Below, piece by piece: positions 1 to 8,029 of a DNA stretch of 64,000 nucleotides (position 1 is its first letter; the number at the start of each line of letters is the position of its first letter). This DNA comes from Paenibacillus sp. Root444D2. GTDB taxonomy: Bacteria > Bacillota > Bacilli > Paenibacillales > NBRC-103111. Made by a program: the position numbers and the translations under genes. The DNA lies in contig NZ_LMEO01000023.1 in the NCBI RefSeq assembly GCF_001426375.1, positions 169,592 through 233,591 of the forward strand. The letters run 5' to 3'. A model generated the notes under the pieces. The model was not told the origin of the DNA. It did no database searches and saw only the letters and a program-made list of their open reading frames with translations.

Positions 1-1
1 C

Positions 2-391
2 GTGATGGTCACAGGATTCGTGGATCATGTCCACGAGCTGATGGCTTTATCCGATCTGATTGTGACGAAGCCGGGAGGACTTACCGTATCCGAGGCGCTC
101 GCACTCGAGCTACCGATGATGCTGTACAAGCCGATACCTGGTCAAGAGCAGGATAATGCGGCATTTCTTGTTGGCCTTGGAGCTGCGATTGAAGTAAAGA
201 ATGCCGTGGAGCTGAAAAGACAATTGCTTGAGGTTATCGCCAACCAGTCTTTGCTCGTGAGACTTAAGAAAAATGCAAAGCTTAGTCAGCAGAACCCAGA
301 TGCTCTTCACACGCTGAATGCGATATTGGATACTCACCATCATTTCATCCCTGCGCTAGATGGTCTGCAGCTAGCCTATGCAAATGTGTGA
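2..391 (+). CDS. Glycosyltransferase C-terminal part (diacylglycerol glucosyltransferase / MGDG synthase-like), 5' truncated
   Basis: Only the last 129 codons are present; the reading frame is open to the window edge, so the true start lies upstream. The block TKPGGLTVSEAL followed by PIPGQEQDNAAF is the nucleotide-sugar binding signature of the MurG/UgtP-type GT-B family (GPGG-like loop, then the P-x-P-x-Q-E-x-x-N motif). By family, the enzyme would transfer a hexose from a UDP-sugar to diacylglycerol at the inner membrane face, making glycolipids that can anchor lipoteichoic acid. The acceptor cannot be decided from this fragment. A strong hairpin terminator follows about 75 bases after the stop. 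Confidence 0.8.
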   Translation: MMVTGFVDHVHELMALSDLIVTKPGGLTVSEALALELPMMLYKPIPGQEQDNAAFLVGLGAAIEVKNAVELKRQLLEVIANQSLLVRLKKNAKLSQQNPDALHTLNAILDTHHHFIPALDGLQLAYANV

Positions 392-466
392 TCCATTGGG
401 CCATCAACAACGAATGTAAAGTTAGTATTGTTTTGGGAGTCCCTTTGTCCCTCTTTTTCCCCTTCG

Positions 467-508
467 AAAAGCACCGTACTTTGGTTCAAAATGTACAGGT
501 GCTTTTTT
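467..508 (+). terminator. Rho-independent terminator after the glycosyltransferase gene
   Basis: GCACCGTAC at 471 pairs with GTACaGGTGC ending at 502 (one bulged base), with an A-rich 5' side and a run of six T's from 503. It closes the transcription unit entering from the left edge. Confidence 0.8.
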
Positions 509-580
509 GTTGTCAAGTTTGGTGTCAATATGGGGAGTGTGGAGATTTTTCAGACTTAAATCTGTAGATGGGGGATTTAC

Positions 581-601
581 TTGACAAGTTGTTGTTGTCA
601 A
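581..601. repeat. Short inverted repeat TTGACAA-N7-TTGTCAA
   Basis: A perfect 7-7-7 inverted repeat whose left arm also resembles a -35 box (TTGACA). No convincing -10 box or gene follows it. It could be an operator or part of a hairpin; the function is unknown. Confidence 0.35.
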
Positions 602-689
602 TGTAAGTGGGGAACTCAGTGAAAATGGACGGCCTCTGACTGCTGCTGCTACTTGCGCTTCGCGCCGGACCGTGGCCAGCCACGAGGTC

Positions 690-1068
690 GCGCCATTGCC
701 AGTACCACGGTCGGCGACAAGGCCAGCCCCACGGCCGGGACCATGGCCGGAACCATGACTGGCGCCAAGGCCAGTACCGTGGCCGGCACCACGGCCGAGA
801 GCATGGCCGGAACCATGACTGGCGCCAAGGCTAATGCCGTGGCCAGCACCGTGGCCAGCGCCACGTCCGGCGAAAGGCCAGCATCACGGCCGGAACCATG
901 ACTGGCGCCAAGGCCAGTACCGTGGCCGGCACCACGGCCGGCGAAAGGCCAGCCCCACGACCGGGACCATGGCCGGAACCATGACTGGTGCTAAGGCTAG
1001 TACCGTGGCCGGCACCACGGCAGTACCGTGGCCAGTAGCATGGCCAGCGCCACGGCCCAACGCCGAGC
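690..1068. repeat. GC-rich degenerate tandem repeat with 12-bp period
   Basis: About 30 copies of a degenerate 12-mer of the form GGCC-R-G-N-N-C-C-N-N, for example GGCCGGAACCAT, GACTGGCGCCAA, GGCCAGTACCGT, GGCCGGCACCAC. The same run of four units recurs at least three times, so higher-order duplication has occurred. Frames open on both strands would read as four-residue repeats such as MAGT-MTGA-KAST-VAGT. Single-base phase slips (for example an 11-mer near 880) break every frame, and no ribosome binding site precedes them, so I treat the array as non-coding. Its GC content is far above that of its neighbours. Confidence 0.8.
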
Positions 1069-1104
1069 AACTCCGCACCCTTGATGCTCATATACTATAC
1101 GATC

Positions 1105-2013
1105 TTATTTATCCTCATGCATCGTGACCACGATGTCTTGCTCGTAATTTCCAAATTGCTTGCCGAACAAAGTGATACCGCCGCAGTTTGTGGAGTCTTC
1201 TAAGGATGCAATTCGAAAATGGATGTCTTTTGCGAAAGAAATATTTAAGTCTTGGATGGTAATGTCGGAAATCTTCGTTCCGTCCAAGAAAGAGCCTTGC
1301 GGATTGACGGTTATGATTTTCAAAAGACCGTGCTGAGTGAAACCATTTCCCCACCAATCCGGGGATAACACGCCTCTTTGCTTGCCAAAATCACCAGGAC
1401 TCGTCCACTGACCTAGGGGAGTTTCGTTGATAAAAAAAGAAATATCAGATGGCCAATTCTCGTTAAACCCCGGGGCCTCGGAACAGATTTCAAAAGAAAT
1501 TTCCATCGAGCGAAGCTTCTGATTACTATGAAAAAAGTTAGGGATTCTATATTCGACATAGCCGCTCCCGAACCAGAGGATGCCGGCATGCACATGCTGG
1601 GGATCCGCGAAATATCTGGGGTCATCAATGACGCCAATGATTTGGGTAGGCGAAGCAAGACCGCACGTAGGCCTCACTTCGAAAGATGAGTATTGGCCAA
1701 CCGGAATTGAAATCGTATTCGTCGGATGTTCATATGGTCTCTTTGCTTTGAACTGAAGTATCGCAAGCTCTAGCTGCAGATAACATACTTTCTGTGTCCC
1801 GCGAACACCGGTCATACTTTCGGACGTAACAATTCCGGCTTGTTCTAGCTTCTGTATATGCTTAGTCACAATAGCGGATGAAATCTCCAGGCGCTGTGAT
1901 AATTGCTTGATATTCAAAGGTTCTTCACCCAGCAGCTCAATGATTTTCACTCGCGTCTCCGAGGAGAAACATTCTAGGAAGTACATATTTTTGGTCGAAA
2001 CCTCAATTTGCAT
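1105..2013 (-). CDS. ArsR-type winged-helix regulator with C-terminal sensory domain
   Basis: A 302-residue protein. Residues about 8-75 form an ArsR-like winged helix (FSSETRVKIIELLGEEPLNIKQLSQRLEISSAIVTKHIQKLEQAGIV). Residues about 100-302 form a beta-rich domain with many aromatic residues that I cannot name; an effector-binding role is an inference. The gene starts at an ATG preceded by GAGGTT and is flanked by repeats on both sides, so it is probably transcribed alone. Nothing adjacent identifies its target. Regulators of this two-part design are common in Paenibacillus beside carbohydrate genes, which is background knowledge rather than something visible here. Confidence 0.75.
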   Translation of the reverse strand: MQIEVSTKNMYFLECFSSETRVKIIELLGEEPLNIKQLSQRLEISSAIVTKHIQKLEQAGIVTSESMTGVRGTQKVCYLQLELAILQFKAKRPYEHPTNTISIPVGQYSSFEVRPTCGLASPTQIIGVIDDPRYFADPQHVHAGILWFGSGYVEYRIPNFFHSNQKLRSMEISFEICSEAPGFNENWPSDISFFINETPLGQWTSPGDFGKQRGVLSPDWWGNGFTQHGLLKIITVNPQGSFLDGTKISDITIQDLNISFAKDIHFRIASLEDSTNCGGITLFGKQFGNYEQDIVVTMHEDK

Positions 2014-2120
2014 AGTGGAACCTCACTCTAATGTTTTTATTCATTGTATAACTTGAAGGTTAATTAAACAACGTTAAAACAGTATTTAAACAGCGTGCTC
2101 TACTCAACTTGCACTACATT

Positions 2121-2271
2121 GTTGCATTTTGTGCATCTTAGCAGAGTACAGCGGCGTTTTGCTCAACTCCGACGCCTAACTAAGATCTCCCACTCGCCGG
2201 AATGTTGTATTTTTTGCAACAATTCGGCGGTTTCCTTGGGCAAATTGGCTTTTTGTTGTACCGCGTTAGTA
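2121..2271. repeat. Family A palindrome array, degenerate copy
   Basis: Two palindromes of the GTTGTA-type family lie at centres 2212 (GTTGTAT-TTT-TTGCAAC, perfect but for one pair) and 2263 (right arm decayed), 51 bp apart. A third related one (GTTGCAT-TTT-GTGCATC) is centred at 2129, outside the usual spacing. It occupies most of the gap between the ArsR-type gene and the nuclease gene. Better preserved copies lie at 9.6, 30.4, 50.7 and 59.2 kb. Confidence 0.7.
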
Positions 2272-2293
2272 TTAATGCATCAGACTCAAGCGA

Positions 2294-2959
2294 CTAAATC
2301 AAATGCTGCCATGCACCTTCCTTCAGCTCATAGTAACAGGTATATTTGCCGCTCGTTATTGAGCGAAGGATGCCCTTTTCGACTAAACGATACAGCCATT
2401 TACGGGCTGTACGAAAATTTACGTCACTATTCAGGATGATGTCTTTGGGACGAATCGGCTTTCCAAGGTTTACTGCTAACCTAAGGACTTCCTTTTCTTC
2501 TGGAGAGATAGAAGTGGCTGCTAAATTGCGGAGGAGATGAGGTCCGATTACTAGCTGGAGCAGCATACGGCATACCTCGGGCCGGCTCTGGATATCATCG
2601 AAGGAGAAATGAATCATTGTCCATCCCATTCCTGTGAGGAATGTATCTCGGTTCAGAGCGTAACTGAATTTCTCGCGGTCCATATCTTTAATATGGCTTT
2701 GATAGCCGTCGCACTCAATTCCAAAACGACCGAATGGGGTGAGGAAAGCAAAGTCGAGGAATTGCGATTTGCGATTCCAGTCGTAGATCTCATATTCCGG
2801 ATGCAGGTTGTCGAAGTTTCCGAATATCGGCCACCATACTTGCTGTAGCAGCAGCTTTTCTGCATAGTTGTGCCCCCTAATTAAACGTCCCTTTCTTTCA
2901 CCGCTTCTGCGAGAGTGATGGCTTTCTATGAACGATTGATGTGCTTGTTCAAATGGCAT
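2294..2959 (-). CDS. DUF559-like (PD-(D/E)XK) nuclease with C-terminal winged helix, orphan
   Basis: A 221-residue protein. Residues about 30-125 resemble the DUF559/Vsr-like endonuclease fold: an N-terminal E (YAEKLL), then FLDFAF and FGIECDGYQSH, where D and E-x-D would be metal-binding residues, then a Trp-rich strand ending in HFSFDDI. Residues about 150-210 look like a winged helix (SPEEKEVLRLAVNLGKPI, FRTARKWLYRLVEKGIL). There is no methyltransferase or partner helicase next to it, so it is not an obvious restriction system. It starts at an ATG after AAGGAGG. A DNA mismatch-nicking, repair or mobile-element role is possible; the function is unassigned. Confidence 0.65.
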   Translation of the reverse strand: MPFEQAHQSFIESHHSRRSGERKGRLIRGHNYAEKLLLQQVWWPIFGNFDNLHPEYEIYDWNRKSQFLDFAFLTPFGRFGIECDGYQSHIKDMDREKFSYALNRDTFLTGMGWTMIHFSFDDIQSRPEVCRMLLQLVIGPHLLRNLAATSISPEEKEVLRLAVNLGKPIRPKDIILNSDVNFRTARKWLYRLVEKGILRSITSGKYTCYYELKEGAWQHLI

Positions 2960-2984
2960 TTGGCAAAAGCCTCCTTATAAAAGA

Positions 2985-3024
2985 ATAAAAAACGCCCTTG
3001 CGCCACATGGCTCAAGGACGTTCT
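2985..3024 (-). terminator. Terminator after the LacI-family gene
   Basis: AACGCCCTTG (2991-3000) pairs with CAAGGACGTT (3013-3022). On the minus strand it is followed by a T run (A's at 2985-2992). It separates the LacI-family gene from the nuclease gene. Confidence 0.8.
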
Positions 3025-3119
3025 TCGTCTGGTAAACATTATAACATTTTCTTGTAGATAAGTGAAAAGACTCTTGCAGAGCGTGTAAGCATTCACTAAC
3101 AGGGCATCTTTTTAATTTT

Positions 3120-4109
3120 CTATCCCAGCGCTTTACAAGAATCGCGCTCAATGAGTTTTCCATAGATGGAAATCTTCGCAGGGCTTCCGCCGAAGTCAAT
3201 TTTGCGAATAAGAAAATCCACGGCTTCATAGCCGAGCTGTTCCCTCTGCACTTGGATCGTCGTTAAGCGAGGGGCGATCATTTGAGCTGCTTCAATGTCG
3301 CAAAACCCAACAACAGAGATATCCTCCGGCACCTTGTAGCCTTTGGAAATAAGGGTTTGGATGAAGGAAATCGCAATGCGATCATCTGCACAAAACCAAG
3401 CTGTTGGCATGGAAGTCATCGCATCGAGATGATCTGCTAACTGGGCGGGGGTGGAATTTAGCGCCTCCAGTTTCGTATCGATTGCCAGCCCTGCATCAGA
3501 CAGGGCATTTTGGTACCCGGACCAGCGTTCTTTGAAGCTCTTCGATTTATTAATCTCACCTATAAAACCTATCTGCTTGTGACCTTTGTCGATAAGATGG
3601 GTGACGATTTTGTAAGCCTCTTCGGCATTCGCTGTCACAACAGCGTCAAGCTGTAAGCCATCGTAATAATGATCCACCGTAACGAGGGGAATTCCCAAGT
3701 CAAAAAGCATTCGAACATAGTTAAGATGAAGGACACCAACGAGTAATAGGCCATGAATATCAATTTCATGATAAAGCTCCGGCAGGATGAGTTGATCCTC
3801 CATCTCTTGTGTGACACCGCAGATGATGGCGTTGTAGCCACTTTCTTTGGCTCTTTTTTCTATGGACCAGAACACTTCGTAGTAGAAGATTTTATCATTA
3901 CGAATGTTTTCAGGGATTAAGACGAGCTGGTTGCCGCGTTTCTTTTTCGTTTTTGTATCTGTTCGGTAGTTCAACTGATTAGCTGCTTCGAAAATACGAT
4001 AGCGCAATTCTTCGCTGACGCCAGCTTTATTATTAAGGGCCAAGGAGACGGCATTCTTGGAAATGCCCAACTTATCGGCGATGTCTTGCATGGAGGTTTT
4101 CGAGTTCAT
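3120..4109 (-). CDS. LacI/GalR-family transcriptional regulator
   Basis: A 329-residue protein with a textbook LacI helix-turn-helix at residues 6-25 (MQDIADKLGISKNAVSLALNNKAGVS) and hinge helix to about 60. A periplasmic-binding-like sugar domain follows (FIGEINKSKSFKERWSGY, FCADDRIAISFIQTL, ISVVGFCD). A KTKKKRG stretch lies between the two parts. Members repress carbohydrate genes and are released by a sugar. No sugar gene is adjacent (the closest cluster is at 10 kb), so the target is unknown. A sigma-A promoter lies directly upstream. Confidence 0.9.
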   Translation of the reverse strand: MNSKTSMQDIADKLGISKNAVSLALNNKAGVSEELRYRIFEAANQLNYRTDTKTKKKRGNQLVLIPENIRNDKIFYYEVFWSIEKRAKESGYNAIICGVTQEMEDQLILPELYHEIDIHGLLLVGVLHLNYVRMLFDLGIPLVTVDHYYDGLQLDAVVTANAEEAYKIVTHLIDKGHKQIGFIGEINKSKSFKERWSGYQNALSDAGLAIDTKLEALNSTPAQLADHLDAMTSMPTAWFCADDRIAISFIQTLISKGYKVPEDISVVGFCDIEAAQMIAPRLTTIQVQREQLGYEAVDFLIRKIDFGGSPAKISIYGKLIERDSCKALG

Positions 4110-4157
4110 TTATGTATGGCCCCTTGAGAAGTATGTAGATCCTGTTTATATTCTATA

Positions 4158-4187
4158 ATTATATATGTTTTTGTAAAGTTGAGTCAA
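4158..4187 (-). promoter_or_regulatory. Sigma-A-type promoter of the LacI-family gene
   Basis: On the minus strand TTGACT (4187-4182) and TATAAT (4163-4158) are 18 bp apart, about 50 bp before the start codon. Confidence 0.65.
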
Positions 4188-4238
4188 TTCGATAATCAAT
4201 TTACAAAATAGATATTGTCAATGTCGTTGTCTAGAGCA

Positions 4239-4826
4239 TTAGCTTCTATTAATGAATTCCTCAAGTACATCTAACTTTACAGATGAAAGCGGTCCTGAAT
4301 TATCGAAATAGAGAATCGAAGAGGGATCAATTACCCATTTGATTTCTCTGCGAACGAGCGACTGGCTAAATTGCTTCCAGTTGTCCAGTTTCCAAACATC
4401 CAAAGCGGAGCCTCTAGACTGTATACGTTCTTGGTAGGCATTCTCGCTTGGTAAATAGACAAAAACAGCCCTAACGCACACATCGTTAATCGTAGCACCA
4501 ATATTCGAAAGTTCCTTTTCCAGCCATAGTGGATCTGCCAGTTCTTTGGTGAAAGGTCCGACTACGATGGCATCCAATCCTAGCTCGAGATTCTCAAGTG
4601 CAGCATCCATCGTTATGCGGTATCCCAAATCGCGACAGTATGTCTTGTATGTGGGGGAATCCCGGTCGTTCGGGTCTTGTCCAGCAAGGGTCATGATCGC
4701 TTCTGCCGCTGGCCGGAGCAGCGTATCCATGTCAAGGAAAGCTCCGCCGTGCTTGCGTGCCCATGCTTTGGCGAGTGTCGTTTTCCCTGCACCGGCAGGA
4801 CCTATGAAAAATATGAGTTTTCGCAT
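4239..4826 (-). CDS. P-loop NTPase, kinase-like
   Basis: A 195-residue protein when started at the ATG at 4826, which has CGGAGG eight bases upstream; an upstream in-frame ATG lacks a ribosome site. Walker A GPAGAGKT is at residues 9-16. DMDTLLRP resembles the acceptor-binding Asp motif of small-molecule kinases and adenylylsulfate-kinase-like proteins, and a basic segment (YQERIQSRGSALDVWK) could be the lid. It probably phosphorylates a small molecule; the substrate is not recognisable. It is a single gene and its stop is about 130 bp from the lacI-type start. Confidence 0.75.
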   Translation of the reverse strand: MRKLIFFIGPAGAGKTTLAKAWARKHGGAFLDMDTLLRPAAEAIMTLAGQDPNDRDSPTYKTYCRDLGYRITMDAALENLELGLDAIVVGPFTKELADPLWLEKELSNIGATINDVCVRAVFVYLPSENAYQERIQSRGSALDVWKLDNWKQFSQSLVRREIKWVIDPSSILYFDNSGPLSSVKLDVLEEFINRS

Positions 4827-5026
4827 GCCTAACCTCCGAATAATGATTCCTTTTAAGGGGGATTTGTACGAATATTGTAACATATGGGGCTCAAATCACA
4901 TGAAATTCAGCAAACGTTCAGCTAATATTAAGGTTCTATTAAGGTTTAAGCCATATTTACTTCACACTTATAAAGTAAAATACATACCACAGGGGGCTAA
5001 AAACCATACTGGAAGGAAAGATAGAG

Positions 5027-6253
5027 ATGAAAAATAAAAATAAACCACTTGTCGGAAGTGGAAATAAAACAGCAGCCCTTTCTTTGTCAGCAACTGGAAC
5101 CCAACATAAACAAGTTCATATTTTGAACAAATCGATTCCACAAATGACCATCAATTCTGATAGTATTTCTGAAAAAAAGGCTAATGATTGGCCTACCCAA
5201 GGTTGGAAAACATCTACACCAGAGGCGCAAGGGATGAACTCGGCTGGGCTAGCCAAAATGCTCGAAGTTTTTCGCGACCAGCAGGTACATAGTGTGGCGG
5301 TTATTCGTAACGGACATTTGGTTGCTGAAGCTTATAATGAGAGTACCCAAGCTGACTTGCCGCAAGATGTGAAGTCCGTGACCAAAAGCGTGACGTCCGC
5401 CTTGATCGGTATTGCCTTGTCTGAGCGTAAGCTGATAAGTCTGGATCAAAGGCTTGCTGCTTTTTTTCCTGAACTAGAAAGTGATCCACTGAAGTCAAAG
5501 ATTATGTTAAAGCATTTACTTAATATGACCTCGGGGCTAGCGTGGAACAATGAAAATGAACAATCCTCTACCGAAATGATGTACTCATCGGACTGGGTGC
5601 AAAATGTGCTGGAACGTCCGGCTAAGAACCAGCCTGGTGCAATGTTTAATTACAGCAATGGTGATGCACATCTTCTGTCCGCTGTACTGCAAAAGGTAAC
5701 GGGTGAGTCCATGTTTGACTATGCCAAATCCCGCCTGTTCGAGCCGCTCGGTATAACAGATGTAAACTGGAATCATGATCCCGGGGGCTGCACGATTGGG
5801 GCTTGGGCTCTGGCTTTAACGTTAAGAGACATGGCCAAAATTGGCTATCTATATCTGAAGGAAGGCCAATGGGAAGACAAGACTATTTTTCCGAAGTCAT
5901 GGGTCCGGGAGTCAGTGACTAAGCGCATATTCCTCAATTACAGTAATGGTACACAAGGCGGTTACGGCTATTATTGGTGGTCCAAGCCTTTGGCTCAGGG
6001 GCTAGTCAGAGGAAGCAAAAAGCAGCATGAAGTGTTCTATGCATCTGGTTCAGGCGGAAGACGCATATTTGTCGTGCCTGATCTGCAATTAGTCGTTGCA
6101 GCTACAGCGCATTCGGCGGATGTGGACATGCCGGAACAACTGTTGAACCAGGTGGTTCAAGCGATTAGATCGGATAAGCCGATTCAAGAGAATTCGGATG
6201 CTTTTGCTGGGTTGGGTCAGGCTATTGAGGCTTTTAAGATGGGATTAAAGTAG
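5027..6253 (+). CDS. Serine beta-lactamase-fold hydrolase (class C / esterase family)
   Basis: A 408-residue protein of the beta-lactamase/D-Ala-D-Ala carboxypeptidase-like superfamily. The catalytic tetrad S117-V-T-K120, the second motif Y209-S-N211 and a GSGGR loop (residues 341-345) are all present and correctly ordered. The N-terminal 50 residues are polar and lack a signal peptide, so the enzyme may be cytoplasmic or use a non-classical route. Most such proteins are esterases or peptidases rather than antibiotic-resistance enzymes, and nothing here argues for resistance. Ribosome site GGAAAGG; a terminator follows 34 bases after the stop. Confidence 0.9.
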   Translation: MKNKNKPLVGSGNKTAALSLSATGTQHKQVHILNKSIPQMTINSDSISEKKANDWPTQGWKTSTPEAQGMNSAGLAKMLEVFRDQQVHSVAVIRNGHLVAEAYNESTQADLPQDVKSVTKSVTSALIGIALSERKLISLDQRLAAFFPELESDPLKSKIMLKHLLNMTSGLAWNNENEQSSTEMMYSSDWVQNVLERPAKNQPGAMFNYSNGDAHLLSAVLQKVTGESMFDYAKSRLFEPLGITDVNWNHDPGGCTIGAWALALTLRDMAKIGYLYLKEGQWEDKTIFPKSWVRESVTKRIFLNYSNGTQGGYGYYWWSKPLAQGLVRGSKKQHEVFYASGSGGRRIFVVPDLQLVVAATAHSADVDMPEQLLNQVVQAIRSDKPIQENSDAFAGLGQAIEAFKMGLK

Positions 6254-6286
6254 TAGATTAGATAAAGCTAAAATAGAAATAACGAA

Positions 6287-6312
6287 GGAGCTGCCGTGAC
6301 AGCTCCTTTTTG
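6287..6312 (+). terminator. Terminator after the serine hydrolase gene
   Basis: GGAGCTG (6287-6293), a 6-base loop, CAGCTCC (6300-6306), then T5. Confidence 0.85.
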
Positions 6313-6414
6313 CTTTTGCAAATTAAGTGAGTGGTAGTCGTAAGAGTGCAGGGATATAATGGAATTTATTGAATGATTAAAGAGCAATAATTATAAAAGA
6401 ACTGAGGACAATAT

Positions 6415-7047
6415 ATGAAAGCTCCTTTTAAGGAAATTTTAAAATCGGAAGATGAAATCAGAGAACTAATAGGCTTTCCAAGTGACCTTGTAAAGCGAAA
6501 AGTAATTAACAGTCTAGATAAACATTGTCAGGATTTAATAGGTTTATCACCTTTATTATTTTTATCGACTTCAGATGAGCACGGTTATTGTGATGTTTCA
6601 CCAAGAGGAGATGCTCCCGGTTCGGTACTTGTTCTTAATGAAAAATATTTTGTTATTCCAGAAAGACCTGGGAACCGCAGGATTGATTCACTAAGAAATA
6701 TATTATCTAATCCTCATGTTGGAATCATATTTATCATTCCCGGGCTGGAAGAAACATTAAGAATTAATGGGCGAGCATTTGTGATTAAAGATGAAGGAAT
6801 TCTGAAGCAGATGAAAGCCAAGGAAAAATACCCTTTATTAGGAATTGGAGTAGAAGTTGAAGAATGCTTCATTCATTGTGCTAAAGCATTCAAACGTTCT
6901 GGTATTTGGGATAGTAAGTCTTGGGCAGTAGAGGACTCTTTACCATCAATTCCAAGAATATTGTCAGAACATGTGAATTCAACTCCATATACCATTGAAG
7001 TAATCACTAAGGGATTACAAGAGAGCTATGAGAAGAGACTGTATTAA
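6415..7047 (+). CDS. Pyridoxamine 5'-phosphate oxidase-family flavin-binding protein
   Basis: A 210-residue protein of the MSMEG_1061-like branch of the PNPOx split-barrel family. Typical blocks are LSPLLFLSTSDEHGYCDVSPRGDAPG (strands that hold FMN) and a segment IPERPGNRRIDSLRNILSNPHVG with basic residues that contact the flavin phosphate. It ends with the typical C-terminal helix (HCAKAFKRSGIWD). The family includes flavin reductases and oxidases of unknown substrate; vitamin B6 synthesis should not be assumed. This gene and the next two have lower GC than their neighbours. Confidence 0.85.
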   Translation: MKAPFKEILKSEDEIRELIGFPSDLVKRKVINSLDKHCQDLIGLSPLLFLSTSDEHGYCDVSPRGDAPGSVLVLNEKYFVIPERPGNRRIDSLRNILSNPHVGIIFIIPGLEETLRINGRAFVIKDEGILKQMKAKEKYPLLGIGVEVEECFIHCAKAFKRSGIWDSKSWAVEDSLPSIPRILSEHVNSTPYTIEVITKGLQESYEKRLY

Positions 7048-7080
7048 AGAAGATAATTTAAAATAATATGAGGTGGAATT

Positions 7081-7413
7081 ATGCTGGATGAATTCACAAA
7101 GAAACGATTGGAAAATATTTTGCAGGCATATATTGAGAAGAAAATTCCCAAACATTTAAACAACCAGATTCGGATGGTGTATAAATTTAGAGGGAATAAT
7201 GTGACACTCATCGAGGAAAGAGAACCCTATATGGGCACGGAATGGACGCAATATGATATTGCGCAGTTCAGATTAGAATCAAATGTATGGAAGGTTTATT
7301 GGAGAGACAGTAGGGACAAGTGGCACTGGGTTGATTATATCGATCCCGATAGTAATTTTGAAAAACAATTACAATTAGTTGATCAGGACAATACAGGCGT
7401 GTTTTGGGGATAA
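7081..7413 (+). CDS. DUF3024-domain protein
   Basis: A 110-residue soluble protein matching the pattern of DUF3024 proteins of Bacillales: an initial helix (LDEFTKKRLENILQAYIEKKIPKH), then a WTQYDIAQFRLE...WKVYWRDSRDKWHWVDY core rich in aromatic residues. No catalytic motif is visible and the function is unknown. It follows the PNPOx-like gene by 33 bp with AGGTGG before the ATG, so they may be co-transcribed. Confidence 0.75.
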   Translation: MLDEFTKKRLENILQAYIEKKIPKHLNNQIRMVYKFRGNNVTLIEEREPYMGTEWTQYDIAQFRLESNVWKVYWRDSRDKWHWVDYIDPDSNFEKQLQLVDQDNTGVFWG

Positions 7414-7468
7414 AGATTGCGAAAGTTTGATGACCCGCGACAAGGCATTTATAGAACTGAGGTAACCC

Positions 7469-7921
7469 ATGAGGAGAATAATTTGTCTTATTCTTTCTGT
7501 ATTCGTACTATCAGGTTGTCATACATACACTCTTCAAGACGCAAAGAAGAATGGAGATATTATTGTAGGTCATCTGGGGCCAACGAACTTTGAAAAGATT
7601 GATTCTTTTATTACAGATTTTGAAAATCAGAAAGCATCAAAACTAAGAATTACTAGTTACTCAGAGGAAGGGGATCCAATATTAAGTGATCTCATTTATG
7701 ATGGGAAGCAAATTAACTATATATTTGATGATTCAAGAGATAAACATGGTGGAATTCAAAAAGGGAAAGATAAAACCTCGTGCAATAAAATTGAGAAGAG
7801 AAGTGTAACGAGAGAGGGCAGTATTAAAGGATTTGAATATATCTTAACGGGTTGTAAGGAGATTATTGGTTTCCACTCGGGCGATAAAAATGAAATTTTC
7901 TTAATGTTTAAAGCGCAATAA
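7469..7921 (+). CDS. Small lipoprotein, DUF4362-like
   Basis: A 150-residue protein with a lipoprotein signal: MRRIICLILSVFVLSGC, lipobox LSGC with Cys17. The mature part (NGDIIVGHLGPTNFEKIDSFITDFENQ, then ITSYSEEGDPI and LIYDGKQINYIFDD) matches the DUF4362 family of Bacillus and Paenibacillus lipoproteins. The function is unknown; it should sit on the outer face of the membrane. It ends 24 bases before a strong terminator, as the last gene of the 6.4-7.9 kb group. Confidence 0.8.
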   Translation: MRRIICLILSVFVLSGCHTYTLQDAKKNGDIIVGHLGPTNFEKIDSFITDFENQKASKLRITSYSEEGDPILSDLIYDGKQINYIFDDSRDKHGGIQKGKDKTSCNKIEKRSVTREGSIKGFEYILTGCKEIIGFHSGDKNEIFLMFKAQ

Positions 7922-7944
7922 TTGTTTCGTGGTCTGTATCCCTC

Positions 7945-7970
7945 AAGCTCCCTCAAAGGGGCTTTTTTTT
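7945..7970 (+). terminator. Terminator after the DUF4362 lipoprotein gene
   Basis: AAGCtCC-ctcaaa-GGGGCTT hairpin followed by T8. Confidence 0.8.
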
Positions 7971-8029
7971 GTTCCCGAGGCAAGATGTAGTAATATAGGA
8001 AGAACAGCAAGAAGAAGGGGAGTTTATTC

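Noticed and set aside
653-1127. Open reading frames on both strands inside the GC-rich 12-bp repeat
   Set aside because: They exist because the repeat lacks stops; phase slips break them, ribosome sites are missing and the products are simple four-residue repeats.
2294-2959. Restriction-modification system
   Set aside because: No methyltransferase or specificity gene lies nearby.
5027-6253. Antibiotic-resistance beta-lactamase
   Set aside because: The fold and motifs fit, but the family is mostly esterases and peptidases and there is no signal peptide.
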